From Candidatus Desantisiibacteriota bacterium (lineage in GTDB: Bacteria > JACRDZ01), in assembly GCA_016209155.1 (NCBI GenBank), contig JACQWU010000164.1, forward strand, positions 1 to 13,457: a DNA stretch of 13,457 nt. Direction: 5' to 3'. Both the position numbers and the translations under genes were made by a program. Position 1 is the stretch's first letter. Each line of letters opens with the position of its first letter. The notes below the pieces were generated by a model. It was not told the DNA's origin. It was given only the letters and a program-made list of their open reading frames with translations, and made no database searches. Positions 1-8,471 of this stretch are shown here, piece after piece.

Positions 1-1525
1 ATTCTATGGTTGGATTTGTTCCGCGATTTAAAAAAGTTATCAATACCCCGACAAGATTATCTTTGAAAGTGTTTTTAACTATACGGCATTTTGTAGCGAA
101 TGAAGAATTTGTTCCCTGATACCAAACCCCATCTTCATTATTTATAAAAATACAATGAGTAATTTCAGGTGACGAATCATAAATTCGTAATGCATATTGC
201 ATTGATTCAAATCTACAAAATGAAATTATTGAAGATTCTTGTTTTTCATCCGAATAAACACTAACCTCTCCAAAAGGATAAGGTGTATCGCTGGTAAAAA
301 TAATATATGCATTTTTTTTCCCTATAGCTTTAATCGTTCCATATACATTAAGTTTAGCTGTAGAACTTTTACTGAAAATTATTTTTGTACCGGGAAGGAT
401 ATTAAGAATTGCGCCATCTTCTACTCTTGTTTCACCTGTTAAAGTAACTGTTCCGCTCCATGTGCTTTCTTCGGTTATTGAACCTATCATATTTAAATTA
501 TTAACGGAGGGAGAGATGAAATTTTTAGTAAAACCAAAGGGTTTAAACTGGGTTATCCCACCGGGACTCAATATATATATATTCTGATTTTTATCCACTA
601 AAATTTTATCCGGGTTATCAATAATGAAGCTTAACAATAATTCACCGGTGTCATCAAATGCATATATTCGGCTGTCTTTTTTTCTATATCCGTAAAAAAG
701 TCCGTTTGTATCTGTAGTTATTAATTCCATATCAAAAATATTAATACCCCAAAAATTATCAGGAAAAATATAGCTTTTTATTTCAATATTTTTACCAATA
801 TCGAAAATCCGGATTTCAACTATAAACTCTTTGTTCTTGAGCGCACTGATTTTCAGTTCAAGGTCCTTTTGTTTACTAAAAAGTTTTATAATCTTTTTTT
901 CTAATTCATTACGTTTTTCAACATAATTTTTTTTTATCTCATTCATTTGAGAAACGAAGATTGACGGAGTTGAAGAAGCTTTCTGCGCTGAAAGTTTATT
1001 CTTTTCCTTTTGTTCTTCGGAAGCCAGAGTCTGCAAAGAATAAAGATGATCCTTCTCCTCGCTTTTTAATTCTGTTATTTTTTCCTGCAGGTCATTAAAA
1101 TCTTTTTCTTTTGTTGTATATTTTATCTTTTGAAGAAAATATGATTGATTTTTACCGGGGATGGAAATTATTTTTAGGGTTTCATATTGCAACTGAACTT
1201 GTTTTGTTGAATCTTTTTCTCCGGACTTAGAAAGCTCCAGATCTTTTAATTCGATAGAGTTTTTTAAATCAAGATTATTATCATATTGATATAATTTACC
1301 GGATTCATATACTGACAATACATTATCTGTATCAAGCCAGACAAAATTCGTCGCAGTAATTATTTTACCGCTGGAGACATATTCCTGCGCAAATTCGCTA
1401 TAAGCCAAAAAAGAGAAAGCTTTTATCTCTTTATCAATTTTAGGCTCAGCTATTACTATAGAATTGATCACAAAAATAAATATTATTACTATTATATAAA
1501 AATATTTACTTCTGAATGGATGCAT
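1..1525 (-). CDS. Exported coiled-coil and beta-helix repeat protein (3' end outside window)
   Basis: The frame is open from the ATG at 1525 to the left edge (508 codons, no stop), so the C-terminus is missing. A GGAG ribosome site lies 7 bases before the ATG. Residues 1-26 form a signal peptide (Lys/Arg start, long Ile/Val/Phe core, then VIA-E), so the protein is probably secreted or periplasmic. Residues about 30-135 and 235-335 look like beta-rich, propeller-like sequence (for example DKNQNIYILSPGGITQF). Residues about 135-232 are rich in Lys/Glu/Leu and should form a coiled coil. From about 355 there is a right-handed parallel beta-helix start (TWSGTVTLTGETRVEDGA, then LNILPGTKIIF), continuing with SPEITHCIFINNEDGVWYQG-type rungs. 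Such proteins often bind or cleave polysaccharide, but no catalytic site is visible, so function is unknown. It lies 89 bases downstream of ymdB on the same strand and could be co-transcribed or have its own promoter. Confidence 0.8.
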   Translation of the reverse strand, partial: MHPFRSKYFYIIVIIFIFVINSIVIAEPKIDKEIKAFSFLAYSEFAQEYVSSGKIITATNFVWLDTDNVLSVYESGKLYQYDNNLDLKNSIELKDLELSKSGEKDSTKQVQLQYETLKIISIPGKNQSYFLQKIKYTTKEKDFNDLQEKITELKSEEKDHLYSLQTLASEEQKEKNKLSAQKASSTPSIFVSQMNEIKKNYVEKRNELEKKIIKLFSKQKDLELKISALKNKEFIVEIRIFDIGKNIEIKSYIFPDNFWGINIFDMELITTDTNGLFYGYRKKDSRIYAFDDTGELLLSFIIDNPDKILVDKNQNIYILSPGGITQFKPFGFTKNFISPSVNNLNMIGSITEESTWSGTVTLTGETRVEDGAILNILPGTKIIFSKSSTAKLNVYGTIKAIGKKNAYIIFTSDTPYPFGEVSVYSDEKQESSIISFCRFESMQYALRIYDSSPEITHCIFINNEDGVWYQGTNSSFATKCRIVKNTFKDNLVGVLITFLNRGTNPTIE

Positions 1526-1587
1526 TTTTTTACTCCATTCATTCCGTTTGGGGATAACCTGATCATATACCCTGATACTAACTTAAT

Positions 1588-1610
1588 GGGTAGACACTTT
1601 AGGTCTGCCC
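1588..1610 (-). terminator. Possible hairpin terminator after ymdB
   Basis: GGGTAGAC (1588-1595) and GTCTGCCC (1603-1610) form an 8-base stem with a 7-base loop and one G-T wobble as read on the plus strand. It begins five bases past the ymdB stop. There is no U-tract after it on the minus strand, so it may be only an RNA-stabilising hairpin. Confidence 0.3.
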
Positions 1611-1614
1611 CCTG

Positions 1615-2397
1615 CTAATCATCCACCTTAACATTAACACGCTCTATGCTCTCGGCTTTTCCGGTGGAATTATTAATTGATACAAATAAACCGCATACCC
1701 ATAAATTTTTTTTTGCAGTTTCAAATTTAACAGGGATCTGTGTTAAAAATTTTTCAATCGCATGCTCTTTTTTCATACCTATAACAGAATCTCTTGATCC
1801 TGTCATTCCGGCGTCGGTTATATATGCTGTTCCGCCTGGTAAAATTCTTTCATCTGCGGTCTGGACATGAGTATGTGTCCCTATTACAGCAGAAACTCTG
1901 CTATCCAGATACCATCCGATAGCCATTTTTTCAGATGTAGCCTCAGCATGTATATCCACTATAATACATCCGGTTATATTCTTCATTTTTTCTAATTCTT
2001 TATCAACAGTCTTAAACGGACAATCAAGGTTTGCCATAAATGCCCGTCCGGCTATATTTATTACCCCTATTTTTTGTTCACCCACACAATATATCCCGGA
2101 TCCGTTTCCCGGTACTCCTTCAGGATAATTTGCGGGTCTCAGCAGATTTTTTTCTTTTTCAAATATTTCAATTATGTCCTTTTTATCCCAGATATGATTA
2201 CCGGAAGTAATCACATCTATACCCATTAAAAATAAAACATTTGCAATTTCAGGAGTCAGTCCAAATCCCCCGGCTGCATTTTCTCCGTTTAAGATGGTAA
2301 TATCAATATTAAACCTGTCCTTCAGACCGGGAAGTGCACTTGAAAGTGCTTTGCGTCCGGGGGAACCGATAACATCTCCAATAAATAAAATATTCAT
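1615..2397 (-). CDS. ymdB: YmdB/TIGR00282-family metallophosphoesterase
   Basis: At 260 residues it is the normal family length (B. subtilis YmdB is about 264). All metal-site motifs are present in order: GDVIGSPGR (Asp8), LNGEN (Glu39, Asn40), SGNHIWD (Asn67, His68), VDIHAEATSEK (His150) and GTHTHVQTADE (His175, His177). Glu39 matches the catalytic residue known in B. subtilis YmdB. The family hydrolyses 2',3'-cyclic nucleotides and in Bacillus affects biofilm and sporulation decisions; these roles are known from the family and not shown here. TTGGAG lies a few bases before the ATG. It follows rny directly, as in Firmicutes, and probably works with RNase Y in RNA turnover. A large inverted repeat separates the two genes and may set their relative output. 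Confidence 0.95.
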   Translation of the reverse strand: MNILFIGDVIGSPGRKALSSALPGLKDRFNIDITILNGENAAGGFGLTPEIANVLFLMGIDVITSGNHIWDKKDIIEIFEKEKNLLRPANYPEGVPGNGSGIYCVGEQKIGVINIAGRAFMANLDCPFKTVDKELEKMKNITGCIIVDIHAEATSEKMAIGWYLDSRVSAVIGTHTHVQTADERILPGGTAYITDAGMTGSRDSVIGMKKEHAIEKFLTQIPVKFETAKKNLWVCGLFVSINNSTGKAESIERVNVKVDD

Positions 2398-2421
2398 TTT
2401 ACTCCAATATAATTTAGGTAT

Positions 2422-2480
2422 TTAGACTGAAGGCTATTAGCAATAATATAACACCTAAAAGCCTTCCACCTTCAGTCTAA
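2422..2480 (-). repeat. Long inverted repeat between rny and ymdB
   Basis: TTAGACTGAAGG (2422-2433) and its exact reverse complement (2469-2480) give a perfect 12-base stem around a 35-base loop. A second copy of the arm core, AGCCTTC (2460-2466), can also pair with GAAGGCT (2429-2435), so two alternative stems are possible. On the minus strand it starts 8 bases after the rny stop. No clear U-run follows, so it is more likely a processing or stabilising hairpin, or a small palindromic repeat family, than a classic terminator. Confidence 0.7.
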
Positions 2481-2487
2481 TATCCTA

Positions 2488-4047
2488 CTATTTCGCATAT
2501 TCTACTGCACGGGTTTCTCTTATAACTGTGACTTTTATCTGTCCCGGATATTCCAGATCCTGTTCAATTTTTTTAGCAATATCTTTTGCAAGCTGTAAAG
2601 CCATTGTATCGTCAACTTCTTCATTTTCAACTATAATACGTATTTCACGGCCTGCCTGAATAGCATAAGATTTTTCAACACCATTAAAAGAATCAGCTAT
2701 TTTTTCCAGTTTTTCAAGACGTTTTATATAATTTTCCAGTGTTTCTCTTCTTGCTCCGGGCCTTGCGGCTGATATAGCATCTGCAGCTTGAATAAGCACT
2801 GCCACAATTGTCTTGGGCTCTTCATCATTATGATGAGCGGCAATAGCATGGATAATTTTTGGATTTTCATTATATTTTTTAGCAACTTCTACGCCCAGTT
2901 GAGTATGAGTCCCTTCATTTTCATAATTTAATGCTTTTCCTATATCATGCAGAAGACCTGCTCTTTTAGCAATCTGCACATCTGCGCCCAATTCCGCCGC
3001 CATTGTACCTGCAAGATGAGCCACTTCCTTTGAATGCTGGAGCACATTTTGCCCATAGCTGGTGCGGTATTTTAGTCTTCCAAGAAGCCTTATTTCCTCC
3101 GGATGCAGACTATGAACTCCGACTTCAAAACAAGCCTGTTCGCCTTCTTCGTGAATTGCTTCTTCTAATTCTTTTTTAACCTTTTCTACTATTTCTTCTA
3201 TACGTGTGGGGTGTATTCTTCCGTCTGATATCAATTTTTCCAGAGCAATTTTAGCAACTTCTCTGCGTATAGAATCAAATCCAGAAAGAATTACTGCTTC
3301 AGGGGTATCATCTATAATAAGATTTACTCCTGTAGCATTTTCAAATGTTCTTATATTTCTTCCTTCACGTCCGATTATTCTTCCCTTCATCTCATCATTT
3401 GGTAAAGTTACAACCGAAACTGTAGTGTCAACCACATGATCAGCAGCACAGCGCTGTATTGCAAGACTTAAGATTTCCTTGGCTTTTTTATCCGCAGTTT
3501 CTCTTGCTTCAGTTTCTATCTGTTTTATCATAGACGCTGCTTCATACCGTGCTTCATTCTGCATGGTAGCAATAAGAATTCTCTTGGCTTCTTCAGCAGT
3601 AATACCTGAGATAGCTTCAAGTTTCTGTTTTTGCTCTTCGATCATCTGTTTTAACTGTAAATCTTTTTTCTCAAGATTTTTTTCTCTGGCATTAACACTA
3701 TCCAATTTGGAGGACATTTCTTTTTCTTTTTTCTCCAGAAGTTCAACTCTGCGGTCTAAATTTTCTTCTTTCTGCAGGAGCCGTTTCTCAAGATTAATTA
3801 ATTCTATCCGCCGTTCTTTTGTTTCTTTTTCAAAATTACTGCGTTCCTTATATAACTCTTCCTTTGCTTCAAGAACCACTTGCTTTTTATAAGTTCCGGC
3901 TTCTTTTTGCGCATCCTCGATAATCTTTTTAGACATTTTTTCTGCTGAAGTCACTTTGTTTTCCGATATTAACTTATAGAGAAAATATCCAATTATATTT
4001 CCTATAACAAAAACAACTATACATGTAATTATTATACTTGTATCCAT
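2488..4047 (-). CDS. rny: Ribonuclease Y
   Basis: The 519 residues are full length for RNase Y (about 520), the membrane-anchored endoribonuclease that starts mRNA decay. Domains in order: one N-terminal membrane helix (residues 5-27), a long Lys/Glu-rich coiled coil (about 30-190), a KH RNA-binding domain with [15 protein letters not shown] (222-236), and an HD domain with His338, LLHDIGKAL (His367-Asp368), AAHH (His405-His406) and [15 protein letters not shown] (Asp423). All HD metal residues are there, so it should be active. AAGGAGGG lies about 10 bases before the ATG, a very strong ribosome site. The next gene downstream is ymdB, the usual partner. The nearest convincing promoter is about 500 bases upstream (4564-4592), which gives a long leader. 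Confidence 0.97.
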   Translation of the reverse strand: MDTSIIITCIVVFVIGNIIGYFLYKLISENKVTSAEKMSKKIIEDAQKEAGTYKKQVVLEAKEELYKERSNFEKETKERRIELINLEKRLLQKEENLDRRVELLEKKEKEMSSKLDSVNAREKNLEKKDLQLKQMIEEQKQKLEAISGITAEEAKRILIATMQNEARYEAASMIKQIETEARETADKKAKEILSLAIQRCAADHVVDTTVSVVTLPNDEMKGRIIGREGRNIRTFENATGVNLIIDDTPEAVILSGFDSIRREVAKIALEKLISDGRIHPTRIEEIVEKVKKELEEAIHEEGEQACFEVGVHSLHPEEIRLLGRLKYRTSYGQNVLQHSKEVAHLAGTMAAELGADVQIAKRAGLLHDIGKALNYENEGTHTQLGVEVAKKYNENPKIIHAIAAHHNDEEPKTIVAVLIQAADAISAARPGARRETLENYIKRLEKLEKIADSFNGVEKSYAIQAGREIRIIVENEEVDDTMALQLAKDIAKKIEQDLEYPGQIKVTVIRETRAVEYAK

Positions 4048-4563
4048 AAAGGTTCTTTCCCTCCTTTACATAAAATTTTTAGGTTTAATCGCACAATTTT
4101 AAAAACATAAACTTTGCTAAAGTAAAAACAAACCCGTAGAAATTATGGTGGATGAATTAAAATGAAGCAAGATGAGGATTAAGACGTGAAAAAAACAAAG
4201 CATAAGAAGACAATATATAAATTTAGACAAAAAAACACATTCTAAGTATGGAAAATTAAGAAATCAAATTATTGCAGGCATAATAGATTTATTTTTTAAT
4301 ATTTTCATGGTTTCTCCATACTTTATAATCATTATTTCCGGTATAATAACAATTAAAATTTCTAAATTTTTGCCTTCTCTTAATCGAACACTCTTCCTGT
4401 TTGCTTTAAGAAGAATGATTGATTAAACTCTTTCGTTCAAAATCCTTTAATTCATCTATTAATAATACATCGACAATATATATAAAAACTTCACAGGAAA
4501 AAAATTCCTTTGAAGATATTCCTATTTTTTTAAATCTTTCCATATTAAGCCATATTATTTTAT
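4048..4563 (-). other. Long rny leader region
   Basis: This 516-base stretch lies between the rny start and its likely promoter. It is very AT-rich. It holds two small overlapping frames (separate entry) and an inverted repeat AAGTATGGA (4244-4252) / TCCATACTT (4315-4323). On the minus strand that repeat is followed within about 12 bases by a 7-base U-run, a weak terminator-like arrangement that could split the small frames from rny. Between the hairpin and the rny ribosome site I see no gene and only weak promoter-like matches. I looked for 6S RNA and zapA, both common upstream of rny, and could not support either. Confidence 0.4.
4264..4543 (-). pseudogene. Small uncharacterised, possibly frameshifted ORF
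   Basis: An ATG at 4543 opens a 45-residue frame (MERFKKIGISSKEFFSCEVF start) ending at TAA 4406-4408. A second frame overlaps its end and runs about 50 codons (KANRKSVRLREGKNLEILIV, then IPEIMIIKYGETM) to TGA at 4264-4266. Joined by one frameshift near 4410-4425 they would make a protein of about 95 residues with a believable composition. There is no good ribosome site before the ATG, and I recognise no family. The position just downstream of a strong promoter (4564-4592) favours transcription. Alternatives are two short leader peptides or chance frames in AT-rich DNA. Confidence 0.25.
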
Positions 4564-4592
4564 ATGATATAATATAAATTGATTTTTGTCAA
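4564..4592 (-). promoter_or_regulatory. Sigma70-type promoter for the rny leader
   Basis: On the minus strand there is a perfect -35 TTGACA (4587-4592), a 17-base spacer and -10 TATCAT (4564-4569). Transcription would begin near 4557, about 510 bases before the rny ATG. Confidence 0.75.
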
Positions 4593-4643
4593 GAAGAAAT
4601 TACGGGCATATCGTAATGGAAAATAAGAGGCTTTGGATAAATT

Positions 4644-4674
4644 TAATGAATAATAATGTTATAATTATTCATTA
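4644..4674 (+). promoter_or_regulatory. Palindrome over the SNF2 gene -10 region
   Basis: TAATGAATAAT (4644-4654) and ATTATTCATTA (4664-4674) are exact inverted arms of 11 bases around a 9-base centre. A TATAAT (4660-4665) overlaps the centre and right arm, 31 bases before the helicase ATG. No good -35 is visible. It could be a repressor operator over the promoter, or a 5' hairpin; AT-rich DNA makes such palindromes more likely by chance. Confidence 0.4.
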
Positions 4675-4696
4675 CTAAAAAATAGGAAAAATATTA

Positions 4697-7348
4697 ATGA
4701 ATCAGGAATTGAATGTAATAATTCTGTCAGATGGTTTTTTAGAACTTGAATGGCAGGATAAAGAAGAACAAATAAATAATGGTCAGCTGCTTCTGCAAAA
4801 AGAACTATATAAACATTACAATGCTGATTTTGACTCCTTTTTATTATTTCTCGGGTTTTGTGATAATTCCGTTTCACTTTCAGTAAGCCTGAATTACTTT
4901 AGAAAACTCACGGGATTATTTACAAAAGCTTTAATCCAAACACCGGATCTGGAAGCTTTAAGGAATAAAATAAACATTACTCCATCGGAAGATGAAATTG
5001 CTGAAATACTGAATGCTGCTCCTTTTATGCCCGGGGCTGAATATTTAAATAAAACATTCCTTGAAAATATATTTGCAAAAATGAATGCAAAATATAAACA
5101 GGGAATTAAAGCATTCAAAGGTCCGGCGGAAGAGTTCGTCAAAACATATAGTCCGGATGCGCATCTTGCCGGCAGAGTCTTTTTCCATCTGGTTGAAAGT
5201 AAAAAAGAAGAATATCCGTTTGCGTTTCTTGCAACATACTCAACAAATTTAAATAAACAGGGAAAATCAAAACATCTTCCATTAAAATATGCTATGACAG
5301 AATATGCTAAAGATAATCAAAAATTACTTGAACTTTTAAAGGCTGTGCATTTAGCCGCAAAAGAAAGCAATATTATTTCCGGTTTTCTTGAGACAGGTGA
5401 AATTTTTCATCCGCTCGCTTTATCGGTAAAAGAAGCATTTAATATTTTAAAAGAAATTCCTGCTTATGAAAAATCCGGTATATTGTGCAGAATTCCTAAT
5501 TGGTGGAAAAATAAAACAGCCGGCTTAACACTTCAAATAAATATTGGAAATAAAAGACCGTCATCTCTTGGCATGGATTCAATTCTTGATTTTAATCTCG
5601 GACTTTTTTTAGGTGATACTTCCATAACAGAAGAAGATGCAAAAAGATTGTTAAATGAATCAGAAGGACTTGCATTTATCAAAGGAAAATGGGTTGAAGT
5701 TGATCCTGAAAAACTTAAAAAGACTCTTGAAGCTTATGAAAAAGCAGAGGAGTTGATGAAAAAAGATAATTTAAGCTTAAAGGATGCGCTTCGCCTGCAA
5801 TTAGATTTACAAAAAAATCTTGAATTAAGAGATGATGAAATAGTCAGTGTTTCAAATGGAGATTGGCTTAAATCAGTAATTGAAAAGCTGCGCAATCCTG
5901 AACTTTTAAATTCCATAACACCGGGAGAGGGTTTTAAAGGCGAATTAAGACCATACCAGCAAAAAGGATTAAACTGGCTTTACTTTTTGTATACATTACA
6001 ATTCGGCGCGTGTCTGGCTGATGATATGGGGCTTGGAAAAACAATACAATTATTGGCATTATTAAATGTTATCAAAAAAGATAAAGCCAGCCTTTTAATA
6101 ATACCTGCGTCTCTTATCTCAAACTGGGTTAATGAAATAAATCATTTTGCTCCGGCAATCAAATATTATATAGCACATCCATCACAGGATAAAAGTATGG
6201 AAGGTGTAAAAATAGATGAAAATTTTTTAAATAAATTTGATATTGTGATAACGACTTATTCATTAACTAAAAAATACATCTGGATTAATGATTATAAATG
6301 GAATTATGTTATTTTGGATGAGGCTCAGGCTATCAAAAATCCCGGGACAGAACAGGCAAAAGCTGTTAAAAAAATTTCCTGCAATAATAGAATCATCATG
6401 ACAGGAACACCTATTGAAAATCGTTTATCGGATTTATGGTCTTTATTCGATTTTCTTAATCCGGGACTCCTTGGCAGTGTGAATGAATTTTCATCGTTTA
6501 TAAAAGATTTAAAAAGTGATTTATCAAGATATGCAAAATTAAAGAAAATTATAAACCCGTATATTTTAAGAAGACTTAAAACTGATAAAACAGTTATTAG
6601 TGATTTGCCCGATAAAGTTGAAATGAAGGTTTATTCCTATTTAAGCAAAAAACAGATTGTGTTATATTCCAATCTCGTTAAAGAACTTAAAGAAAAACTT
6701 GAAAATGAAACCGAAGGTATAAATAGAAAAGGGCTGATTTTAGCGTCTCTTATGAAATTCAAACAGTTATGCAATCATCCTGACCAATATCTTGGAAGAG
6801 ATGAATATCAAGAAGAAGACAGCGGCAAATATTTACGGCTTCGCGAAATCTGTGAAACGATTTATGAAAAGAGGGAAAAGGTATTAATTTTTACTCAGTT
6901 TAGAGAAATATCCGAGCCCTTAAAGGAATACTTAAAAACAATATTCAATCATGATGGATTAATGCTGCATGGTGGTACTCCTGTTAATAAGAGAAAAGAA
7001 ATTGTTGAAAAATTTCAAAGTCATGAATACGTCCCATTTATGGTGCTGACAATAAAAGCCGGTGGAGTGGGCTTAAACCTGACAGCCGCAAACCACGTCA
7101 TCCATTTTGACAGATGGTGGAACCCGGCAGTTGAAAGTCAGGCAACCGACAGAGTGTTTCGGATAGGACAAAAAAAGAATGTGATAGTTCACAAGTTCAT
7201 AACAAAAGGAACCATAGAAGAAAAAATAGATGCCATGCTGGAGGAAAAATCTGATTTATCAGATAATATTATTCAAAAGTCTAATGAAACATGGATTACA
7301 GAAATGGATAATGATAAGCTGATGAATTTATTTAAGCTTTCACTATGA
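4697..7348 (+). CDS. SNF2-family ATP-dependent helicase/translocase
   Basis: This 883-residue protein has a complete SNF2 motor. An N-terminal bacterial SNF2-associated region (DUF3670-like) ends with AFIKGKWVEVDPEKL near residue 335. The first RecA lobe (about 410-690) carries RPYQQKGLNWL, Walker A DDMGLGKT (Lys448), Walker B DEAQ (541-544) and MTGTPIENRLSDLWSLFDF. The second lobe (about 715-830) carries LIFTQFREI, MLHGGTP, IKAGGVGLNLTAA and motif VI QATDRVFRIGQ (815-825). These proteins move along double-stranded DNA and remodel protein-DNA complexes, RNA polymerase in the case of RapA; the target of this bacterial DUF3670 type is not established. AGGA lies 9 bases before the ATG. It is the only plus-strand gene, divergent from rny and convergent with the Uma2 gene 34 bases away. 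Nothing is missing, so it should be active. Confidence 0.93.
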   Translation: MNQELNVIILSDGFLELEWQDKEEQINNGQLLLQKELYKHYNADFDSFLLFLGFCDNSVSLSVSLNYFRKLTGLFTKALIQTPDLEALRNKINITPSEDEIAEILNAAPFMPGAEYLNKTFLENIFAKMNAKYKQGIKAFKGPAEEFVKTYSPDAHLAGRVFFHLVESKKEEYPFAFLATYSTNLNKQGKSKHLPLKYAMTEYAKDNQKLLELLKAVHLAAKESNIISGFLETGEIFHPLALSVKEAFNILKEIPAYEKSGILCRIPNWWKNKTAGLTLQINIGNKRPSSLGMDSILDFNLGLFLGDTSITEEDAKRLLNESEGLAFIKGKWVEVDPEKLKKTLEAYEKAEELMKKDNLSLKDALRLQLDLQKNLELRDDEIVSVSNGDWLKSVIEKLRNPELLNSITPGEGFKGELRPYQQKGLNWLYFLYTLQFGACLADDMGLGKTIQLLALLNVIKKDKASLLIIPASLISNWVNEINHFAPAIKYYIAHPSQDKSMEGVKIDENFLNKFDIVITTYSLTKKYIWINDYKWNYVILDEAQAIKNPGTEQAKAVKKISCNNRIIMTGTPIENRLSDLWSLFDFLNPGLLGSVNEFSSFIKDLKSDLSRYAKLKKIINPYILRRLKTDKTVISDLPDKVEMKVYSYLSKKQIVLYSNLVKELKEKLENETEGINRKGLILASLMKFKQLCNHPDQYLGRDEYQEEDSGKYLRLREICETIYEKREKVLIFTQFREISEPLKEYLKTIFNHDGLMLHGGTPVNKRKEIVEKFQSHEYVPFMVLTIKAGGVGLNLTAANHVIHFDRWWNPAVESQATDRVFRIGQKKNVIVHKFITKGTIEEKIDAMLEEKSDLSDNIIQKSNETWITEMDNDKLMNLFKLSL

Positions 7349-7382
7349 AAATGAATAAATATATTCTGCAACTAAATTGTAT

Positions 7383-7937
7383 TTAAAATGCAAAAATATC
7401 AGAAAGCTTTATTTCAATATTTATCAAAGGTGATTTAAGAATATCTTTTTCAGTGAAAGTATTTATAATTATAAACATATTATCTTTTAAAGAATATAAT
7501 TCAACAATTTTTTCCTGAGGATCAACAATCCAGTATTCCTTCACTCCAAATCTTGCATATAATCTTTTCTTTTTACCTAAATCCATATATGCTGTTGCTT
7601 CTGAAAGTATTTCTATTATAAGGTCGGGGGCACCCTGTACATTTTTTTTGCCGATGATATCAAGCCGGTCTTTTGAAATAAATAAAATATCCGGTTGCAA
7701 TACATTTTCATTATCAAGATACACATCATAGGGTGCATAAAAGACTTCCCCCATTTTTTTATCCCTGACAAATTTTTCTAATTCAAAGTTGATTTTCTTT
7801 GAAATTCTTTGATGAAAAGTTATCGGGGATGGTGTCATTAATAATTCTCCTTCAATAAGTGAATATCTTTTATCTTCAGGTGTTTTTAGATAATCTTCAT
7901 AGGTGAATTTTCTTTTTTCAATTGTTGCAGTTGTCAT
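7383..7937 (-). CDS. Uma2-family (DUF820) PD-(D/E)XK endonuclease
   Basis: This is a full-length Uma2-type protein of 184 residues from the chosen start. Family motifs are clear: YSLIEGELLM with HQRI, then VLQPDILFIS (Asp83), APDLIIEILSEAT (Glu109), and KKKRLYARFGVKEYWIVDP with the Lys-rich segment. They form the PD-(D/E)XK nuclease core common to the family, which spreads in cyanobacteria and other bacteria; the real substrate is mostly unknown. I chose the ATG at 7937 because GGAAGGG lies 6 bases before it; an in-frame ATG at 7952 has no ribosome site and would add five residues. It has its own promoter (8009-8036) and lies between a res-like remnant and the convergent helicase gene. Confidence 0.88.
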   Translation of the reverse strand: MTTATIEKRKFTYEDYLKTPEDKRYSLIEGELLMTPSPITFHQRISKKINFELEKFVRDKKMGEVFYAPYDVYLDNENVLQPDILFISKDRLDIIGKKNVQGAPDLIIEILSEATAYMDLGKKKRLYARFGVKEYWIVDPQEKIVELYSLKDNMFIIINTFTEKDILKSPLINIEIKLSDIFAF

Positions 7938-8008
7938 TTCTATCCCTTCCATTTACATATATTATTGCTTGAACACGCTGCAAAATTTCATTTGGGAATT
8001 TATGTTTA

Positions 8009-8036
8009 ATTATAACATATTTAAATAATTTTTCAA
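8009..8036 (-). promoter_or_regulatory. Extended -10 promoter for the Uma2 gene
   Basis: On the minus strand there is TTGAAA (8031-8036), a 16-base spacer and TATAAT (8009-8014). A TG one base before TATAAT makes it an extended -10. The 5' leader to the ATG at 7937 would be about 65 bases. Confidence 0.65.
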
Positions 8037-8042
8037 AATATT

Positions 8043-8421
8043 TTAAAGCAAACCTGCAATTGTTGAACTTATAGTTATTCTCTCTGTGGGAACAATCACA
8101 TATCGCCAGGGTTTTACAATTCCGAATTTCCCAATATTTTTTGAAATTAATTCACAATATTTTTCCGCTGTTTTCTTTTTTTCCTGTACATCCGGGAATT
8201 CAATTTCAGAGGCTGGCTTTACTTCTATTATCACGATCTCATGTACAAACTCAACCACAAAATCAGGCTCGTAAAAATGATTTGTATCACCGGTCTCATC
8301 ACGCCAGCATAATCCTTCATCAAAGATAACTTTCGTTTATATATTCTTTATGTTTTAATATCTGATCAAATATTTCCTTGGCAATTTGCCGGAAATTATT
8401 TTCAATCATCATTTTATAATC
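8043..8421 (-). pseudogene. Remnant of a type III restriction (res-like) subunit C-terminus
   Basis: The C-terminal frame runs from a TAA at 8337-8339 to the stop at 8043 and reads KVIFDEGLCWRDETGDTNHF, then YEPDFVVEF and IVIIEVKP. PD followed about 15 residues later by ExK is the PD-(D/E)XK nuclease core found at the end of type III Res proteins, and the following KTAEKYCELI plus PWRYVIVP fit the usual tail. Upstream, in another frame, MMIENNFRQIAKEIFDQILK runs from 8412 to TGA 8320-8322; the two join by one frameshift near 8320-8340. About 120 codons are left of a protein normally near 1000, with no helicase motor. The left-over begins directly at a REP palindrome (8423), which suggests a REP-linked deletion. 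Another PD-(D/E)XK restriction enzyme is possible. Confidence 0.6.
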
Positions 8422-8422
8422 T

Positions 8423-8471
8423 GTAGGGAACGGTTTCAAACCGTTCCGTACCAAACCGTTTCGTTCCCTAC
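8423..8471 (+). repeat. REP palindrome, compound copy 1 (RAYT 3' end)
   Basis: It begins GTAG followed by GGAACGG-TTTCAAA-CCGTTCC and then a second CCGTTT half ending CCCTAC. GTAG before a hairpin is the hallmark of REPs recognised by RAYTs. On the minus strand it encodes RAYT residues 175-185 and the TGA stop. Confidence 0.85.

Noticed and set aside
239-442. 67-codon plus-strand open frame at the left end
   Set aside because: It is antisense to the beta-helix gene, whose frame is open for 508 codons with a signal peptide and ribosome site.
3479-3892. 137-codon plus-strand open frame
   Set aside because: It is the antisense shadow of the RNase Y coiled coil; its Ser/Phe-rich peptide mirrors Lys/Glu codons.
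4048-4563. 6S RNA or zapA upstream of rny
   Set aside because: No ZapA-like protein sequence and no convincing 6S long-rod structure could be made from the leader.
7334-7409. AAGCTTTC/GAAAGCTT inverted repeat as a shared terminator between the helicase and Uma2 genes
   Set aside because: The arms are short, lie in coding sequence and are separated by 60 bases with no U-tract.
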